A DNA stretch of 64,000 nucleotides from CAWAQA01 sp963784065. GTDB taxonomy: Bacteria; Acidobacteriota; Vicinamibacteria; Vicinamibacterales; UBA2999. The stretch spans positions 1-64,000 of the forward strand of contig CAWAQA010000008.1 of assembly GCA_963784065.1 (NCBI GenBank). Direction: 5' to 3'. How positions within the stretch are numbered: position 1 is the first letter of the stretch; each line of letters starts with the position of its first letter. Below, one piece after another: positions 51,740 through 61,274 of the stretch. A program made the translations under genes and the position numbers. The notes under the pieces are model-generated. The model was not told the DNA's origin, searched no databases, and saw only the letters and a list, made by a program, of their open reading frames with translations.

Positions 51740-52358
51740 CTACGCGCTCGCGCGCTTGCGCTTGGCCGGCTTCGTCGGCTTCGTCGGCGTGCGCCGCTCC
51801 GGCTTCGACGCCACGCGCGCCGTCTTGCCTCGCGATGCGATGGCGCGGGCCTTCACCGGCGCCGGCTTCGCGCTTGGCGGACGCAGCTCGTAATCGTCGT
51901 CGGCCGGACCTGACGATCCGCCTCGCCGATCGCGACCTCGCTCTGCGGCGCGGCCGTTCCCCTTCCCCGCCGCCATCGTCACCGAGCCCGGTTGATGCGA
52001 CAGCGCGTCGAGCATGACGCGCAGCGATTCGCGGACGGTGGCGATCCGCGCCCGCGCGTCGTTGCCGAGCGTCTCGAGCACATCCGACGCATCGTCGGCT
52101 TCCGCGAGCACCGGCGCCGCCGCGGCGAGCTGCCCTTCGAGCCGCCGCCGCGCGCCCGAGAGCGTCAACCCTTCGCCGAACACGAGCTGCTTGATGCGCA
52201 GCACCTGATCGATGTCCGACTGTCGATACAGCCGCGGAGCTCTCGGCCGACTTCTGCACCCCGATGCCCGGGAATTCCTTCTCCCAGGACCGCAGCACAT
52301 ACGCCTGCAACCCGGCCATCTCGCAGACATCCGCAGCCTTGTACAGCTTCGGGGTCAT
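51740..52358 (-). CDS. MerR-family transcriptional regulator (one frameshift)
   Basis: Starts MTPKLYKAADVCEMAGLQAY at 52358; the winged-helix MerR HTH continues VLRSWEKEFPGIGVQKSAES and, after a frame change near 52237, RLYRQSDIDQVLRIKQLVFG with EGLTLSGARRRLEGQ. The middle is a helical region (VRESLRVMLDALSHQ) and the tail of about 60 residues is Lys/Ala/Pro-rich and disordered (PAPVKARAIASRGKTARVAS), ending KRKRASA. No effector domain. It lies 22 bases after der and upstream of tRNA-Pro, an arrangement like the ihf/merR/tRNA-Pro clusters of other bacteria. Confidence 0.8.
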
Positions 52359-52380
52359 CGCTGGGAGTATACCCCGAAGA

Positions 52381-54018
52381 TCAACGCGTGGAACGCTTTG
52401 AACCGGTCGGCCGTCGCGAGCCGCGCGAGCCCTTCGAACCCTTCGACCCGGCCGACCCTCTCGGCCGAGTCGAAGCGTGGGAGCCCTCCGATCCCCTGGA
52501 ACGCTTTACGCTCGACTTGAATGCGGTCCGCTCGCCCTTCACCTTCTCCGCCCGCCGCCGCACGTGCAGCCGGATCGGCGTGCCCATGAACCCGAACGCG
52601 TCCCGCAGCTCATTGACGAGGAAACGCTCGTAGGAGAAGTGAAAGCTCGTCGCGACATTGGTGAAGAGGACGAACGTCGGCGGCGCCACGGCTGTCTGCG
52701 CCGCGTAAAGGATCCGCACGTGCTTGCGCCCGGGACTGGCGGGCGGATGGGCCGCGGTGATCTTCTGCACGAATCTGTTGAGCTCGGGCGTCTTCACCCG
52801 CGTGCGCCGCGATTCCCAGACCTTGTCCACCATCTCGAGCACCTTGGACGTCCGCTCCCCGGTGGTCGCCGAGATGTGCAACACCGGGGCGTAGTCGAGG
52901 AACTTGAGCTGGCGGCGCAGTGCTTCGTCAAACGTCTTCACGAAGTCCGGTCCCCGGTCCTTCATGAGGTCCCACTTGTTGGCGACGATGATCACGCCGC
53001 GGCCGGCGCGGTCCGCTTCACCCGCGATCGCCGCGTCCTGGTCGGTCGCGCCGGCGGTCGAATCGACGACGAGCACGACGATGTCGGCGGCCTCAATGGC
53101 GCGCCGCGACAGCAGCACGCTGACCGACTCGATCTGCCCGCTCTTGGCCACGCGCCCCGGCCGCCGGATGCCGGCGGTGTCCACGATGCGGAACTGCCGG
53201 TGGTGCCAGGTCAGGACCGCATCCACCGCATCGCGCGTCGTCCCGGGCATCTCGCTGACAATCATCCGCTCCTCGCGGAGCAGCCGGTTCACCAGGGAAG
53301 ACTTGCCGGCGTTCGGCCGGCCCACGATGGCGACCGCGACCTCTCCTTCCTCGTGCGTGAATCCTTCCCTGCCCCTGGAGTGGTCCTTCCGTCTAGGGGC
53401 GTAAGCCGCAGAAGAAGAGGAAGCGGAAGCCTCCAAAGAAGGCGGGCCGGCAGGCACAGAAGACGGGGGCCCGGAGGCTGCCGAAGAGGACGCGGCGGAA
53501 GCCGCCGGAGCGCTCGTCCTCCTTGGCAGGAGCTCGAGGAGCCCGTCCAGCAGGTCGCCGACGCCCGTGGCGTGCTCAGCCGAAATCTCGAAGACGTGGT
53601 CGAAGCCAAGGTCGTAGAAATCCAGCGCGCCGCTGCGGGCACGCCGGTCGTCGGTCTTGTTGATCGCCAGCAGCGCCGGCACGTTCGCTTCACGGACGGC
53701 GCGCGCGATGTCGCGGTCGCCCGGCACCAGCCCCTGGCGGCCATCCACAACCAGGACAAGGAGATCCGCCTGTGCAATGGCGCGCTTGCCGCGTTCGAGG
53801 ACGAGCTCGTGCAGCGGGTCCTCGCTGGCGCCGAACATGCCGCCGGTATCGACCAACTGGAACTTCGCCCCCTGCCACTCGGCGGGGTGGGCAATCACGT
53901 CCCGGGTGGTGCCCGCGATCGGCGCCACGATGGCGCGGCGGGAATCGGTGATCCGGTTGAAAAGGGTCGATTTCCCCACGTTGGGACGGCCGACGAGGAC
54001 GATGGAGGGTGGCGACAT
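52381..54018 (-). CDS. der: ribosome biogenesis GTPase Der (EngA)
   Basis: Intact, 545 aa; the family is usually 440-500. Two GTPase domains: GRPNVGKST, DTGGMF and NKTD in the first; GRPNAGKSS, DTAGIR and NKWD in the second, then a KH-like domain (LNRFVQKITAAHPPASPGRK, ILYAAQTAVAPPTFVLFTN). The linker between the GTPase domains (about residues 170-225) is unusually long and Ser/Ala/Pro-rich, and the C-terminus ends in about 40 Gly/Ser/Arg-rich residues (GSAGSKGSKGSRGSRRPTGS). Der acts in 50S subunit assembly. Divergent from HU/IHF. Confidence 0.95.
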   Translation of the reverse strand: MSPPSIVLVGRPNVGKSTLFNRITDSRRAIVAPIAGTTRDVIAHPAEWQGAKFQLVDTGGMFGASEDPLHELVLERGKRAIAQADLLVLVVDGRQGLVPGDRDIARAVREANVPALLAINKTDDRRARSGALDFYDLGFDHVFEISAEHATGVGDLLDGLLELLPRRTSAPAASAASSSAASGPPSSVPAGPPSLEASASSSSAAYAPRRKDHSRGREGFTHEEGEVAVAIVGRPNAGKSSLVNRLLREERMIVSEMPGTTRDAVDAVLTWHHRQFRIVDTAGIRRPGRVAKSGQIESVSVLLSRRAIEAADIVVLVVDSTAGATDQDAAIAGEADRAGRGVIIVANKWDLMKDRGPDFVKTFDEALRRQLKFLDYAPVLHISATTGERTSKVLEMVDKVWESRRTRVKTPELNRFVQKITAAHPPASPGRKHVRILYAAQTAVAPPTFVLFTNVATSFHFSYERFLVNELRDAFGFMGTPIRLHVRRRAEKVKGERTAFKSSVKRSRGSEGSHASTRPRGSAGSKGSKGSRGSRRPTGSKRSTR

Positions 54019-54088
54019 AGCGGTTCAGTTGACAGGCTAAGTGGCTATCTCTATAGTAGTTACAGTCATTCCGCTGAGGATCCACCGC

Positions 54089-54358
54089 ATGATCAAGGTC
54101 GACATCGTCAACGAAGTCTCGAAAATCGCCGATATCACCAAAGTCAAGGCTGAGGTAGCGGTGGATGCCGTGTTCGACGCCATGCGGCTCTCGATGCAGC
54201 GGGGTGACCGGATCGAGCTCCGCGGATTCGGTGTGTTCCAGGTGAAACCGAGGAAACGCGGCATCGGCCGCAACCCCCGGACCGGCAAGGAAGTCCGCAT
54301 CCCGCCCGGCCGCACCATCCGGTTCAAGCCGGGTAAAGACCTTCAGAATATCGGGTAA
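54089..54358 (+). CDS. HU/IHF-family DNA-binding protein
   Basis: Intact, 89 aa from 54089 with GAGGA upstream. Core helices MIKVDIVNEVSKIADITKVK and AVDAVFDAMRLSMQRGDRIE; the DNA-binding arm is RGIGRNPRTGKEVRIPPGRT, ending RFKPGKDLQNIG. It bends DNA as a dimer. Closest in style to IHF-alpha/HU of Acidobacteria. The site-2 protease starts ten bases after its stop, so they may be co-transcribed. Confidence 0.93.
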   Translation: MIKVDIVNEVSKIADITKVKAEVAVDAVFDAMRLSMQRGDRIELRGFGVFQVKPRKRGIGRNPRTGKEVRIPPGRTIRFKPGKDLQNIG

Positions 54359-54367
54359 TCGGCCCGC

Positions 54368-55377
54368 ATGGGCACTCCTCGGCCAGACACGCCAGAGATC
54401 CTGGACACGTATTCGCCGGCCACCGGACGCGCGCCGGTGGACGAGCCGACTCTACGTCCCGCGGACGCCGGCCCGATACGAGCCGCCGCCCCGCCGCACG
54501 TGGCGGCACATCCTCCTGTTCGTGCTCACCGTCTTCACCACGACGCTGGTCGGCGGCAGTCATTACGCCGCCTTCGTCAACGACTTCGGCGGCGCACCGA
54601 TCGACCTGTCGTCGCTATCGCTCTACCTGAACGGCCTCTGGTACAGCGTGTCGATCCTCGCCATCCTCGGCGCGCACGAGTTCGGACATTACTACGCCTG
54701 CCGCTACTACGGCGTGGATGCGTCCCTCCCCTACTTCCTCCCGGCTCCGCTCCCGCTCACGGGGACGCTCGGCGCGTTCATCCGCATCCGCCAGATGATC
54801 CCCGGCAAGCGCGAGCTGTTCGACATCGGCATCGCCGGGCCGATCGCCGGCTTCGTCATCGCCGATGCCGGTGCTGCTGCTCGGCATGAGTCTGTCACGC
54901 GTCGTGGCGCTCCCGCCGGTGACCGACGGGATCGTCGAGCTCGGGGAACCGTTGCTGTTCCAGGGGGCCGCGTGGCTGATGTTCGGGTCGATCCCCGACG
55001 GCTACTCGATCAACATGCATCCGATGGGGTTCGCGGCGTGGTTCGGCCTGCTGGCGACGGCGCTCAACCTCTTTCCGATCGGCCAGCTCGATGGCGGTCA
55101 CATCTCCTACGCCGTCCTCGGCCGGAAGAGCACGTTGGTGACCCTCGCGACGGTAGGGTGTCTCGTCGCGCTGAGCTTCGAGTCCTCGTCATGGATCGTC
55201 TGGACGGTGCTGACGGTCGCGATGCTCCTCACCTTCGGTCCGCGCCATCCGCGGACGTTCGACGAGGAAGTCCCGCTCGACCGGACGCGCCTCCTGCTGG
55301 CGGCGTTCGCGGCGGTGATGTTCGTCCTCTGCTTCACGCCGGCTCCGATCGAGCCGTTCCAACTGCTCGGCGAGTAG
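54368..55377 (+). CDS. site-2 protease family (M50) membrane metalloprotease (two frameshifts)
   Basis: Starts MGTPRPDTPEILDTYSPATG; the frame changes near 54470 to reach a membrane segment (FVLTVFTTTLVGGSHYAAF) and the zinc site ILAILGAHEFGHYYACRYYG (HExxH). It changes again near 54862, after GELFDIGIAGPIAGFVIA-like (RELFDIGIAGPIAGFVIA), to continue LLLGMSLSRVV. The second motif LNLFPIGQLDGGHISYAVLG supplies the Asp ligand. About 335 aa, ending PFQLLGE. It cleaves within membranes; substrate unknown. Confidence 0.85.
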
Positions 55378-55406
55378 ATTTTCGGGCTTCGGGTGGCCGG
55401 CCTGGT

Positions 55407-55426
55407 GGCCGACCTGAAGGTCGGCC
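55407..55426. other. inverted repeat between convergent genes
   Basis: GGCCGACCTGAAGGTCGGCC, a 9-bp perfect stem with a tiny loop, no T-run. It sits between the convergent ends of the M50 and sensor kinase genes. It could be a weak terminator or a dispersed palindrome. Confidence 0.5.
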
Positions 55427-55445
55427 TCTACTGAACCGCCGCGAT

Positions 55446-56909
55446 CTAGTCCCGTTGCGGCTTAGAAGCTCGTGCAGGCTCGCGACGAGCGCGCGCGAGC
55501 TGAATGGCTTCTGCAGGAACGCGCGCGGCGAGTCGAGCTGGTGTTCGTCCTCGAAGATGTCTCCGCTCTGCCCCGAAATGAACAGCACCGGCAGGCGCGG
55601 CGAGCGCTGGCGTATCTTCCTTCGCGAGCTCGGGCCCGCTGGCGCCCGGAAGCCCGATGTCGGTGAGCAGCAGGTCGAACGCATGCTGCGACTCGACGAC
55701 GAGCGCCTCCTCGGCGGACCCGACTGGCGTGACCCGCAACCCGTGCGAGTTCAGCACGTCGATGAGCAGCTCGCGCACCTCCTCGTCGTCCTCGACGAGC
55801 AGGACGTGGGGCGCGCTGGCGCTCGGCCCCTCCGCTTGCGACGGCAGCGCCTCCACACCGAGCGGCGGCAGCAGGATGGTGATGCGCGTGCCCTCTCCGG
55901 CCTCGCTGTTGATCCAGATATAGCCGCCGCTCTGCTTGACGACGCCGTACACGGATGGGAGATCCAGGCCGTCGCCTCGCGATCCTTCCAGCGTGAAGAA
56001 CGGCTCGAACACGTGCGGCAGCGACTGCTCCTCAATGCCGTCGCCGGAGTCCGAGAACTGCAGCCGCACGAAGCGCCCGGTGGTGAGCCAGGGCCGCGTG
56101 CGCCGCATGTCCGCATCCACGACGACGGTGTCGCTCGTGATCGTGAACGTGCCGCCGCCTGCCATCGCTTCGGCAGCGGTGCGCGCGAGGTTCGACAGCA
56201 CATGCACCATCTGCGCGCGATCCACGCGCACCTGCGGCAGGTCCTTGTCGAGATGGGTGACGAGATGGATGGCAGGGCCGAGCCGGCGCCGCAGCAGCGG
56301 GACGCAGTCGGTCACGATCGCGTTCAGATCGACGGGGGTCGCAGCGGACGGCTGACGCCGGCCGAATGCGAGCAGCTTCTGGGTCAGGACGACGCCGCGC
56401 CGCGATGCCGCGGCGATGGCCGCGACCCTTCCGCGCTGGGGATCGTCCTCAGGAAGCGCTGTCAAAAGGCGCTCTGCGTTGCCCTCGATCACCATCAGGA
56501 CGTTGTTGAAGTCCTCTGCCACGCCGCCGGCGAGGCGGCCGATCGCCTCGAGCTGCGGCGGGATCGGGCGGCTGGTTCCAGCCGACGTCGACTGGTCACC
56601 GATCCGAGGTCCATGCGCACGCTTGCGCGCGAAGGCGTGGTGGATCGCGCGCACGATGTCGGGCATCGGGGTGCCGCTCGCAAGCACGTCGTCGGCCCCG
56701 GCGGCGATCAACCGCAGCGCGGTGTTCTCGTCCACGTCCGCCAGCACGATGAGCGGAAGCTCGGGCCGAGTCGCGGTCACCGATGCTACCGAAACGAACT
56801 GTCCAGTACTTTGGAGGACGATAGCGTCCACTGATGCCGCAGCAAGGGCATCGAGATTGGGTTCGGGCGGCGTGGTGATGAAGATGAATCGGAGGCTATG
56901 CCATGTCAT
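55446..56909 (-). CDS. hybrid sensor kinase-like protein lacking the phosphoacceptor His (one frameshift)
   Basis: Start taken at 56909. Residues about 10-100 resemble a receiver without conserved acidic residues (LPLIVLADVDENTALRLIAA then GADDVLASGTPMPD). The HisKA-like helix reads AIGRLAGGVAEDFNNVLMVI, where AEDFNN replaces the usual AHDFNN; the Glu codon is at 56514-56516. The HATPase domain has VLSNLARTAAEAMAGGGTFT (N box), FSDSGDGIEEQSLPHVFEPF (G1) and DLPSVYGVVKQSGGYIWI. A C-terminal receiver (VLLVEDDEEVRELLIDVLNS, FDLLLTDIGLPGASG) is intact until a frame change near 55620, after which it reads SPRLPVLFISGQSGDIFEDE. Probably a pseudokinase that binds ATP or a partner. Confidence 0.8.
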   Translation of the reverse strand: MTWHSLRFIFITTPPEPNLDALAAASVDAIVLQSTGQFVSVASVTATRPELPLIVLADVDENTALRLIAAGADDVLASGTPMPDIVRAIHHAFARKRAHGPRIGDQSTSAGTSRPIPPQLEAIGRLAGGVAEDFNNVLMVIEGNAERLLTALPEDDPQRGRVAAIAAASRRGVVLTQKLLAFGRRQPSAATPVDLNAIVTDCVPLLRRRLGPAIHLVTHLDKDLPQVRVDRAQMVHVLSNLARTAAEAMAGGGTFTITSDTVVVDADMRRTRPWLTTGRFVRLQFSDSGDGIEEQSLPHVFEPFFTLEGSRGDGLDLPSVYGVVKQSGGYIWINSEAGEGTRITILLPPLGVEALPSQAEGPSASAPHVLLVEDDEEVRELLIDVLNSHGLRVTPVGSAEEALVVESQHAFDLLLTDIGLPGASGPELAKEDTPALAAPAGAVHFGAERRHLRGRTPARLAARVPAEAIQLARARREPARASKPQRD

Positions 56910-56986
56910 GGGTCGGCGCCCCGGGGGGTAGGCGCACCTGCCCATGAATATAGCCGAGACCGGCCCCGTTTGGGGCAGGAACGTTA

Positions 56987-57315
56987 TTAGTGCGTCAGTT
57001 CTTCCCGAACGAGACCCGGCCGCAGCCGCTCGATCTGCTCCAGGAGGGTATGTACCGCCTCGTGCAGCGCTGCCGGCGGGTACCCTGCCTGCGCCGTCCC
57101 GCGTCGTGAATCAGCAGCGAAACGACGTCCACGCTGCGGTGGACCGTCTCCATCAGCTCCAGCTCGGAGTCCGGCGTGGCCGGGCGCATCGCGAGCAGGG
57201 CTTCGGCGGCGTCGGCCACCGTCTGGACGGTCGAAATGCCCATTGCGTTCGAGGCCTGGCGGGCCGAGGCCAGGTGCTCACGAATGTGCTGATATTCCTG
57301 ATATTCCACAGTCAC
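56987..57315 (-). CDS. small helical protein, hypothetical (one frameshift)
   Basis: From a GTG at 57315 it reads VTVEYQEYQHIREHLASARQ, TVADAAEALLAMRPATPDSE and LELMETVHRSVDVVSLLIHD; after a frame change near 57105 it continues AGYPPAALHEAVHTLLEQIE then RLRPGLVREELTH. About 110 aa, all helical, with no HxxKG motif of Hpt domains. It lies between the two sensor kinases on the same strand and may serve with them. Function unknown. Confidence 0.5.
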
Positions 57316-57518
57316 CCCCGATAAGCGGCACTTCCGCCCAAGGGTGAAATCGACCGGGGAGGACAAACCTTGAATGGGCCGTCCGGGAGCCGGATCGGGA
57401 AGCTTGCGAAGGATCAGCGGTCTGTCACTGAGATGGGGCCACAAGAGACACGGGCCGGAGAGATCGTAGTGTTTCGCCTGGGTCTCAGTGAGACTGGGTG
57501 CCTGGTTGCGAAAACGGG

Positions 57519-59523
57519 CTACCCGAGGATCTCCTGCAGCTTGCCGAGCAGGAGATCCCGGGTAAACGGCTTGGGCAGGAACGGAACGCCTGCTTCCAGG
57601 ACCCGACCCGGGGATGAGCCGTGCTCCGGGTACCCCGAAATGTAGAGCACCTTGATGTCGGGCCGCCGGGCCAGGAGTTGGCGGGCCAGCTCCCGGCCGG
57701 TTCCGCCCGGCATGACGACGTCGGTCAGGAGCAGGTCGATGTGGCCGCGGTAGGCCCCCGAGACGACCAGCGCCTGCGACGGGCTGCTCGCTTCGAGGAC
57801 ACGGTGCCCGTGCGACTCGAGGAGCTCGCACAACAGCATGCGGACGTCTTCCTCGTCCTCCGCGAGCAGGATCGTCGCGGCCTTCAGCGGTCCGCGCGAC
57901 CTGGCCTTCGGCGCTTCGGCCTGTATCGGCTCGGCGGCCGTCGGCGGCAGGAAGATGTGGAACGTCGTGCCGCGCCCGGGCTCGCTGTCGATCCAGATGT
58001 AACCGCCGCTCTGCTTCACGATCCCGTAGACGGTGGAGAGACCCAGCCCCGTGCCTTGCGCGGGGTCCTTCGTCGTGAAGAACGGCTCGAACGCCTTCGC
58101 CTTCGTCTCGGGCGACATGCCGGTGCCGGTATCGGTGACCTCGAGCAGCACGAATTCGCCCGCCGTCATCGGCGGATGGCTCGTGGCGAACGGTTCGTCC
58201 ACCGTCGCCGTGCGGACGCTGATCCGCAGCGAACCGCCATCCACCATCGCGTCGCGCGCGTTGATGGCGAGGTTCATCAGCACCTGCTCGAGCTGCGTGT
58301 AATCGGCTTCGACGGCCATCACCTGCGGCGGCAGATCGATGGCCAGCTCGATGTGCTCCCCAATCAGCCGCTTCAGCAGGTGCGTCGCCTTGCGCACGAG
58401 CGCATTGAGGTCGAGGGGCTGCGGCGCCAGCGTCTGCTGCCGGCTGAACGCGAGCAGCTGCCGCGTCAGCGACGCCGCGCGATCGGAGTTCCTCAGGATC
58501 GTCTCGATATCCAGCGCCGCCCCGGCCACGGAACCGACCTTGTCCTGCAGGCGCTCGCACGCGCCGGTGATGACGGTCAGGACGTTGCTGAAGTCGTGCG
58601 CGATCCCGCCGGCGAGGCGCCCGACCGCTTCCATCTTCTGCGCCTGCCGCAGCTGATCGTCGCGCTCGCGCAGGGCTTCGGTCGCGTGCAGGCGCTCGGT
58701 GACGTCGCGCGAGTTCAGCACCACGCGCCGGCTGCCGCCAACCGACGGGATGCGCGACGCGACGACGTCGAGCGTGCGGGTACGTGCCGTTCGCGTGGCG
58801 CAGCGCGAACTCGCCGGTCGATGCGTCCTCGTTGCCATCGAAAGCGGCCGCCAGCAGCTCTTTCGCGCGCGGGATGTCGTGATCAACGACGAAGTCGAAC
58901 ATCGAGTGGTCGACCATCTCGTCGGGGGCACGCCCGAGGACCAGGGCGCTCGACGGGCTCTGATAGAGGATCACGCCGCGATCGTCCAGCACGGTGATGA
59001 GGTCGCGCGCCTGTTCGATGAGCGACTGGAAATACTCGCGGCTGCGAATCAGCTGCTGGCGGACACGCTCGCGATCGGCGGCATAGCGGACCGCGCGCAC
59101 CAGCTGGTGCGGATCGACCTCTCCCTTGAGCAGGAAGTCCTGCGCGCCGGGAGCCGTCTCCTCCATGGAGTCGAATTCGATGAAGCCGGTCAGCACGATG
59201 ACCGCGGCCTGGACGCGCGACCGGTTCGCGCGCAGCCACTCCAGCCCGTTTCCGTCTGGCAGGTTGACGTCGAGGAGGACGACGCTGATGTGGCCCGAGG
59301 CGAGGGCGGGAAGAACCTGCGACAGCCGGGTGACATGCAGGAGCTCGAAGCGGAGCGCTTTCGACTCCTCGAAGACGGTACGGATGAAGTCCACGTACGC
59401 GGCGTCGTCGTCAACGATGAGGACCGAGACGGACGGCGGCGCTGGCGGCACCGGCCGACGTTCGTCGGACTCGGCGCTCCGCGGACCGGCAATCACACCA
59501 CGCGCGACGTGTTTGCTGAACAT
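57519..59523 (-). CDS. hybrid sensor histidine kinase: receiver-PAS-HisKA-HATPase-receiver (one frameshift)
   Basis: Starts MFSKHVARGVIAGPRSAESD. Receiver 1 (SVLIVDDDAAYVDFIRTVFE, ISVVLLDVNLPDGNGLEWLR, then KG in place of KP). A PAS domain follows (REYFQSLIEQARDLITVLDD, SPSSALVLGRAPDEMVDHS). After a frame change near 58778 come VLNSRDVTERLHATEALRER and the HisKA box EAVGRLAGGIAHDFSNVLTV with its His. HATPase: LMNLAINARDAMVDGGSLRI, EVTDTGTGMSPETKAKAFEP, GTGLGLSTVYGIVKQSGGYI. Receiver 2: ILLAEDEEDVRMLLCELLES, IDLLLTDVVMPGGTGRELAR, LPKPF. About 667 aa, soluble. Upstream of the motility genes' ends and possibly part of that regulation. Confidence 0.88.
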
Positions 59524-59623
59524 GCCGTTCTCCTCCCCGTATCGAACGAGGAGGTTCTGTACATTAGGGCATTCCGCGCAATCGCGCGACTCACTCTCGC
59601 GCGACCGGCGCTGTCCGGCAAGC

Positions 59624-60398
59624 TCATCCGCGACGGACAACGATCGAAATGCGACGGTTGCCCGGGTCGAGCGGTTCTTCGAGCTTACGGAGCCGGGTGT
59701 CCGCGAACCCGCGTACCGCCTCGATTTGCTTGGGACGAATCCCTGAACCCTCGAGGATGCGGCGCGCCGCGTTGGCCCGGTCGGCCGACAGTTCCCAGTT
59801 AGTGTAGCCCGGACTGTCCGACGAGTATGGGCGGCTGTCGGTGTGCCCTTCCACCGCCACCCTGTTCGGCAGCTCGCCGAGCTGCGCGCCGATGACCTCG
59901 AGCATCGCAAACGTCGACGGCTTCACCGTCGCACTCCCGCTGTCGAAGAACCCGTCGTCGGGCGCCTCGCGCAGCTCGATGCGAAGCCCTTCCTCGGTGA
60001 GGGTGATCTCGACCTGGTCCTTCAGGTGCTCGAACTCCGGCAGTGACGCCAGCGCCTTGCGGATTTCTTCGGCGGCCTGTTCCAGGGCGGCCTTGGCGGC
60101 GGCCACGTCGGTCGCGCCCATGGGCGCGCCGCCTCCGGTCGTCCCGCTTTCCGCACCGGGCAGCACGCCGCGGCCGCCGTCGCTGAACGCGGCCGGGTCG
60201 CGGAAATATCCGGCGACACCGGCCTTGACGTCTGCGCTCTGGCCGACGATCCACATGACGAGGAAGAAGGCCATCATCGCGGTCACGAAGTCCGCGTAGG
60301 CGACCTTCCACGCGCCGCCGTGATGGCCGTGTTTCCCGTGGCCGCGTCTTCTTGATGATGATGACGGGCTGCTGCCCGCCACCGCCTGGCTTGCTCAT
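59624..60398 (-). CDS. motB: flagellar stator protein MotB (one frameshift)
   Basis: Starts MSKPGGGGQQPVIIIKKTRP at 60398; a one-base change near 60340 leads to GAWKVAYADFVTAMMAFFLV then MWIVG, the single membrane helix with the proton-binding Asp. The periplasmic part has the OmpA-like peptidoglycan-binding motif VAVEGHTDSRPYSSDSPGYT then NWELSADRANAARRILEG. About 257 aa. The ATG overlaps the motA stop. Anchors the stator to peptidoglycan. Confidence 0.88.
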
Positions 60399-61274
60399 GC
60401 CGCCGCCGCCTCCTTGCCAGCGGTGGTCGCCGCGCGGCAGAACTGCTCCGTCTCGTTGAACGACGGGCGCACGCTGTGCGGCAGGACACGGCGGGCAAAC
60501 TCCACCGCGATGGCCGGCGGATTGCCCTTGTAGATGGCGAGCAGGCCCGCCTTGATGCACAGGCAGTAGTACGCCTCGTCAGCGATGCGCGCCTCGAGGG
60601 CGCCGGCGACCGGCTGCACGAACCCGTACGACAGCAGAATCCCGAGGAACGTGCCGACCAGCGCCGCGCCGACATGGTGGCCGATTTCGGCCGGCGGCGC
60701 GTCGATGTGGCCCATGGTGATCACGATGCCGAGCACCGCGGCCACGATGCCGAGGCCCGGCAGCGCGTCGCCGATCTTGGTCAGCGCCGCGGCGGGGCGG
60801 AGCGCCTCGTCGTGATGCGCCTTCATGTCCTCGTCCATCAGCGCTTCGAGATCGTGCGCGGCGATGCCGCCGACGATGATCACCTTGACCGAGTCCGCCA
60901 GGAAGTCGAGGGCGTCGTGCCGGGCCATGAACTTCGGATACTTCGTGAGCAGCGTGCTCTGCGACGGGTTCTCGAAGTGCGGCTCGAGCGACATGACGCC
61001 GGACTGCTGTACCTGCTTGAAAATCTGATACAGCATCGCGAGCAGGTCGCTGTACTCCGCCTTGGTCGTACCGCTCCCGAGCAGCGACTTGATCTGGGTG
61101 ACCGTCGCCTTCAGCACCACCGGCGAGGTGCTGGCCAGCATGCTGCCGATCGCCGCGCCGCCGATCGTCAGGAACTCCGACGGCTGGTTGAGTACAAGCA
61201 GGTCGCCACCGGCAACGAGGTAGCCGCTGACAACGCCGACCGACGACGATGACGAGTCCAACTATTACCAGCAT
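60395..61274 (-). CDS. motA: flagellar stator protein MotA (one frameshift)
   Basis: Starts MLVIVGLVIVV at 61274; a frame change near 61235 gives VVSGYLVAGGDLLVLNQPSE then FLTIGGAAIGSMLA. The cytoplasmic loop holds charged residues (LEALMDEDMKAHHDEALRPA). The later membrane helices are ALPGLGIVAAVLGIVITMGH and VGAALVGTFLGILLSYGFVQ. About 292 aa. It overlaps the upstream HD-GYP gene by ten bases and motB by four, so the three are one operon. Forms the ion channel with MotB. Confidence 0.9.

Larger units (their letters stand above)
51410..51871. repeat. 231-bp tandem duplication of tRNA-Pro 5' half plus merR 3' end
   Basis: 51410-51640 and 51641-51871 align throughout: 40 bases of the tRNA-Pro 5' half, a spacer (CCTGGATCTAGGAACCTGGA), and about 135 bases coding the Lys/Ala-rich C-terminal tail of the MerR protein. 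The copies differ by several substitutions and two codon-size indels in the tail, so the duplication is not recent and not an assembly stutter. Confidence 0.85.

Noticed and set aside
55400..55430. The GGCCGACC palindrome as an intrinsic terminator.
   Set aside because: No T-run follows on either strand; recorded only as an inverted repeat.
54522..56834. A 770-codon plus-strand frame continuing past the M50 protease.
   Set aside because: Only the first part is M50 coding before a frameshift; the rest is antisense to the sensor kinase-like gene.
56995..59910. One 971-codon minus-strand frame.
   Set aside because: It strings together the N-terminal half of the second sensor kinase and a small downstream gene; the true kinase C-terminus is in another frame (57519-58780).
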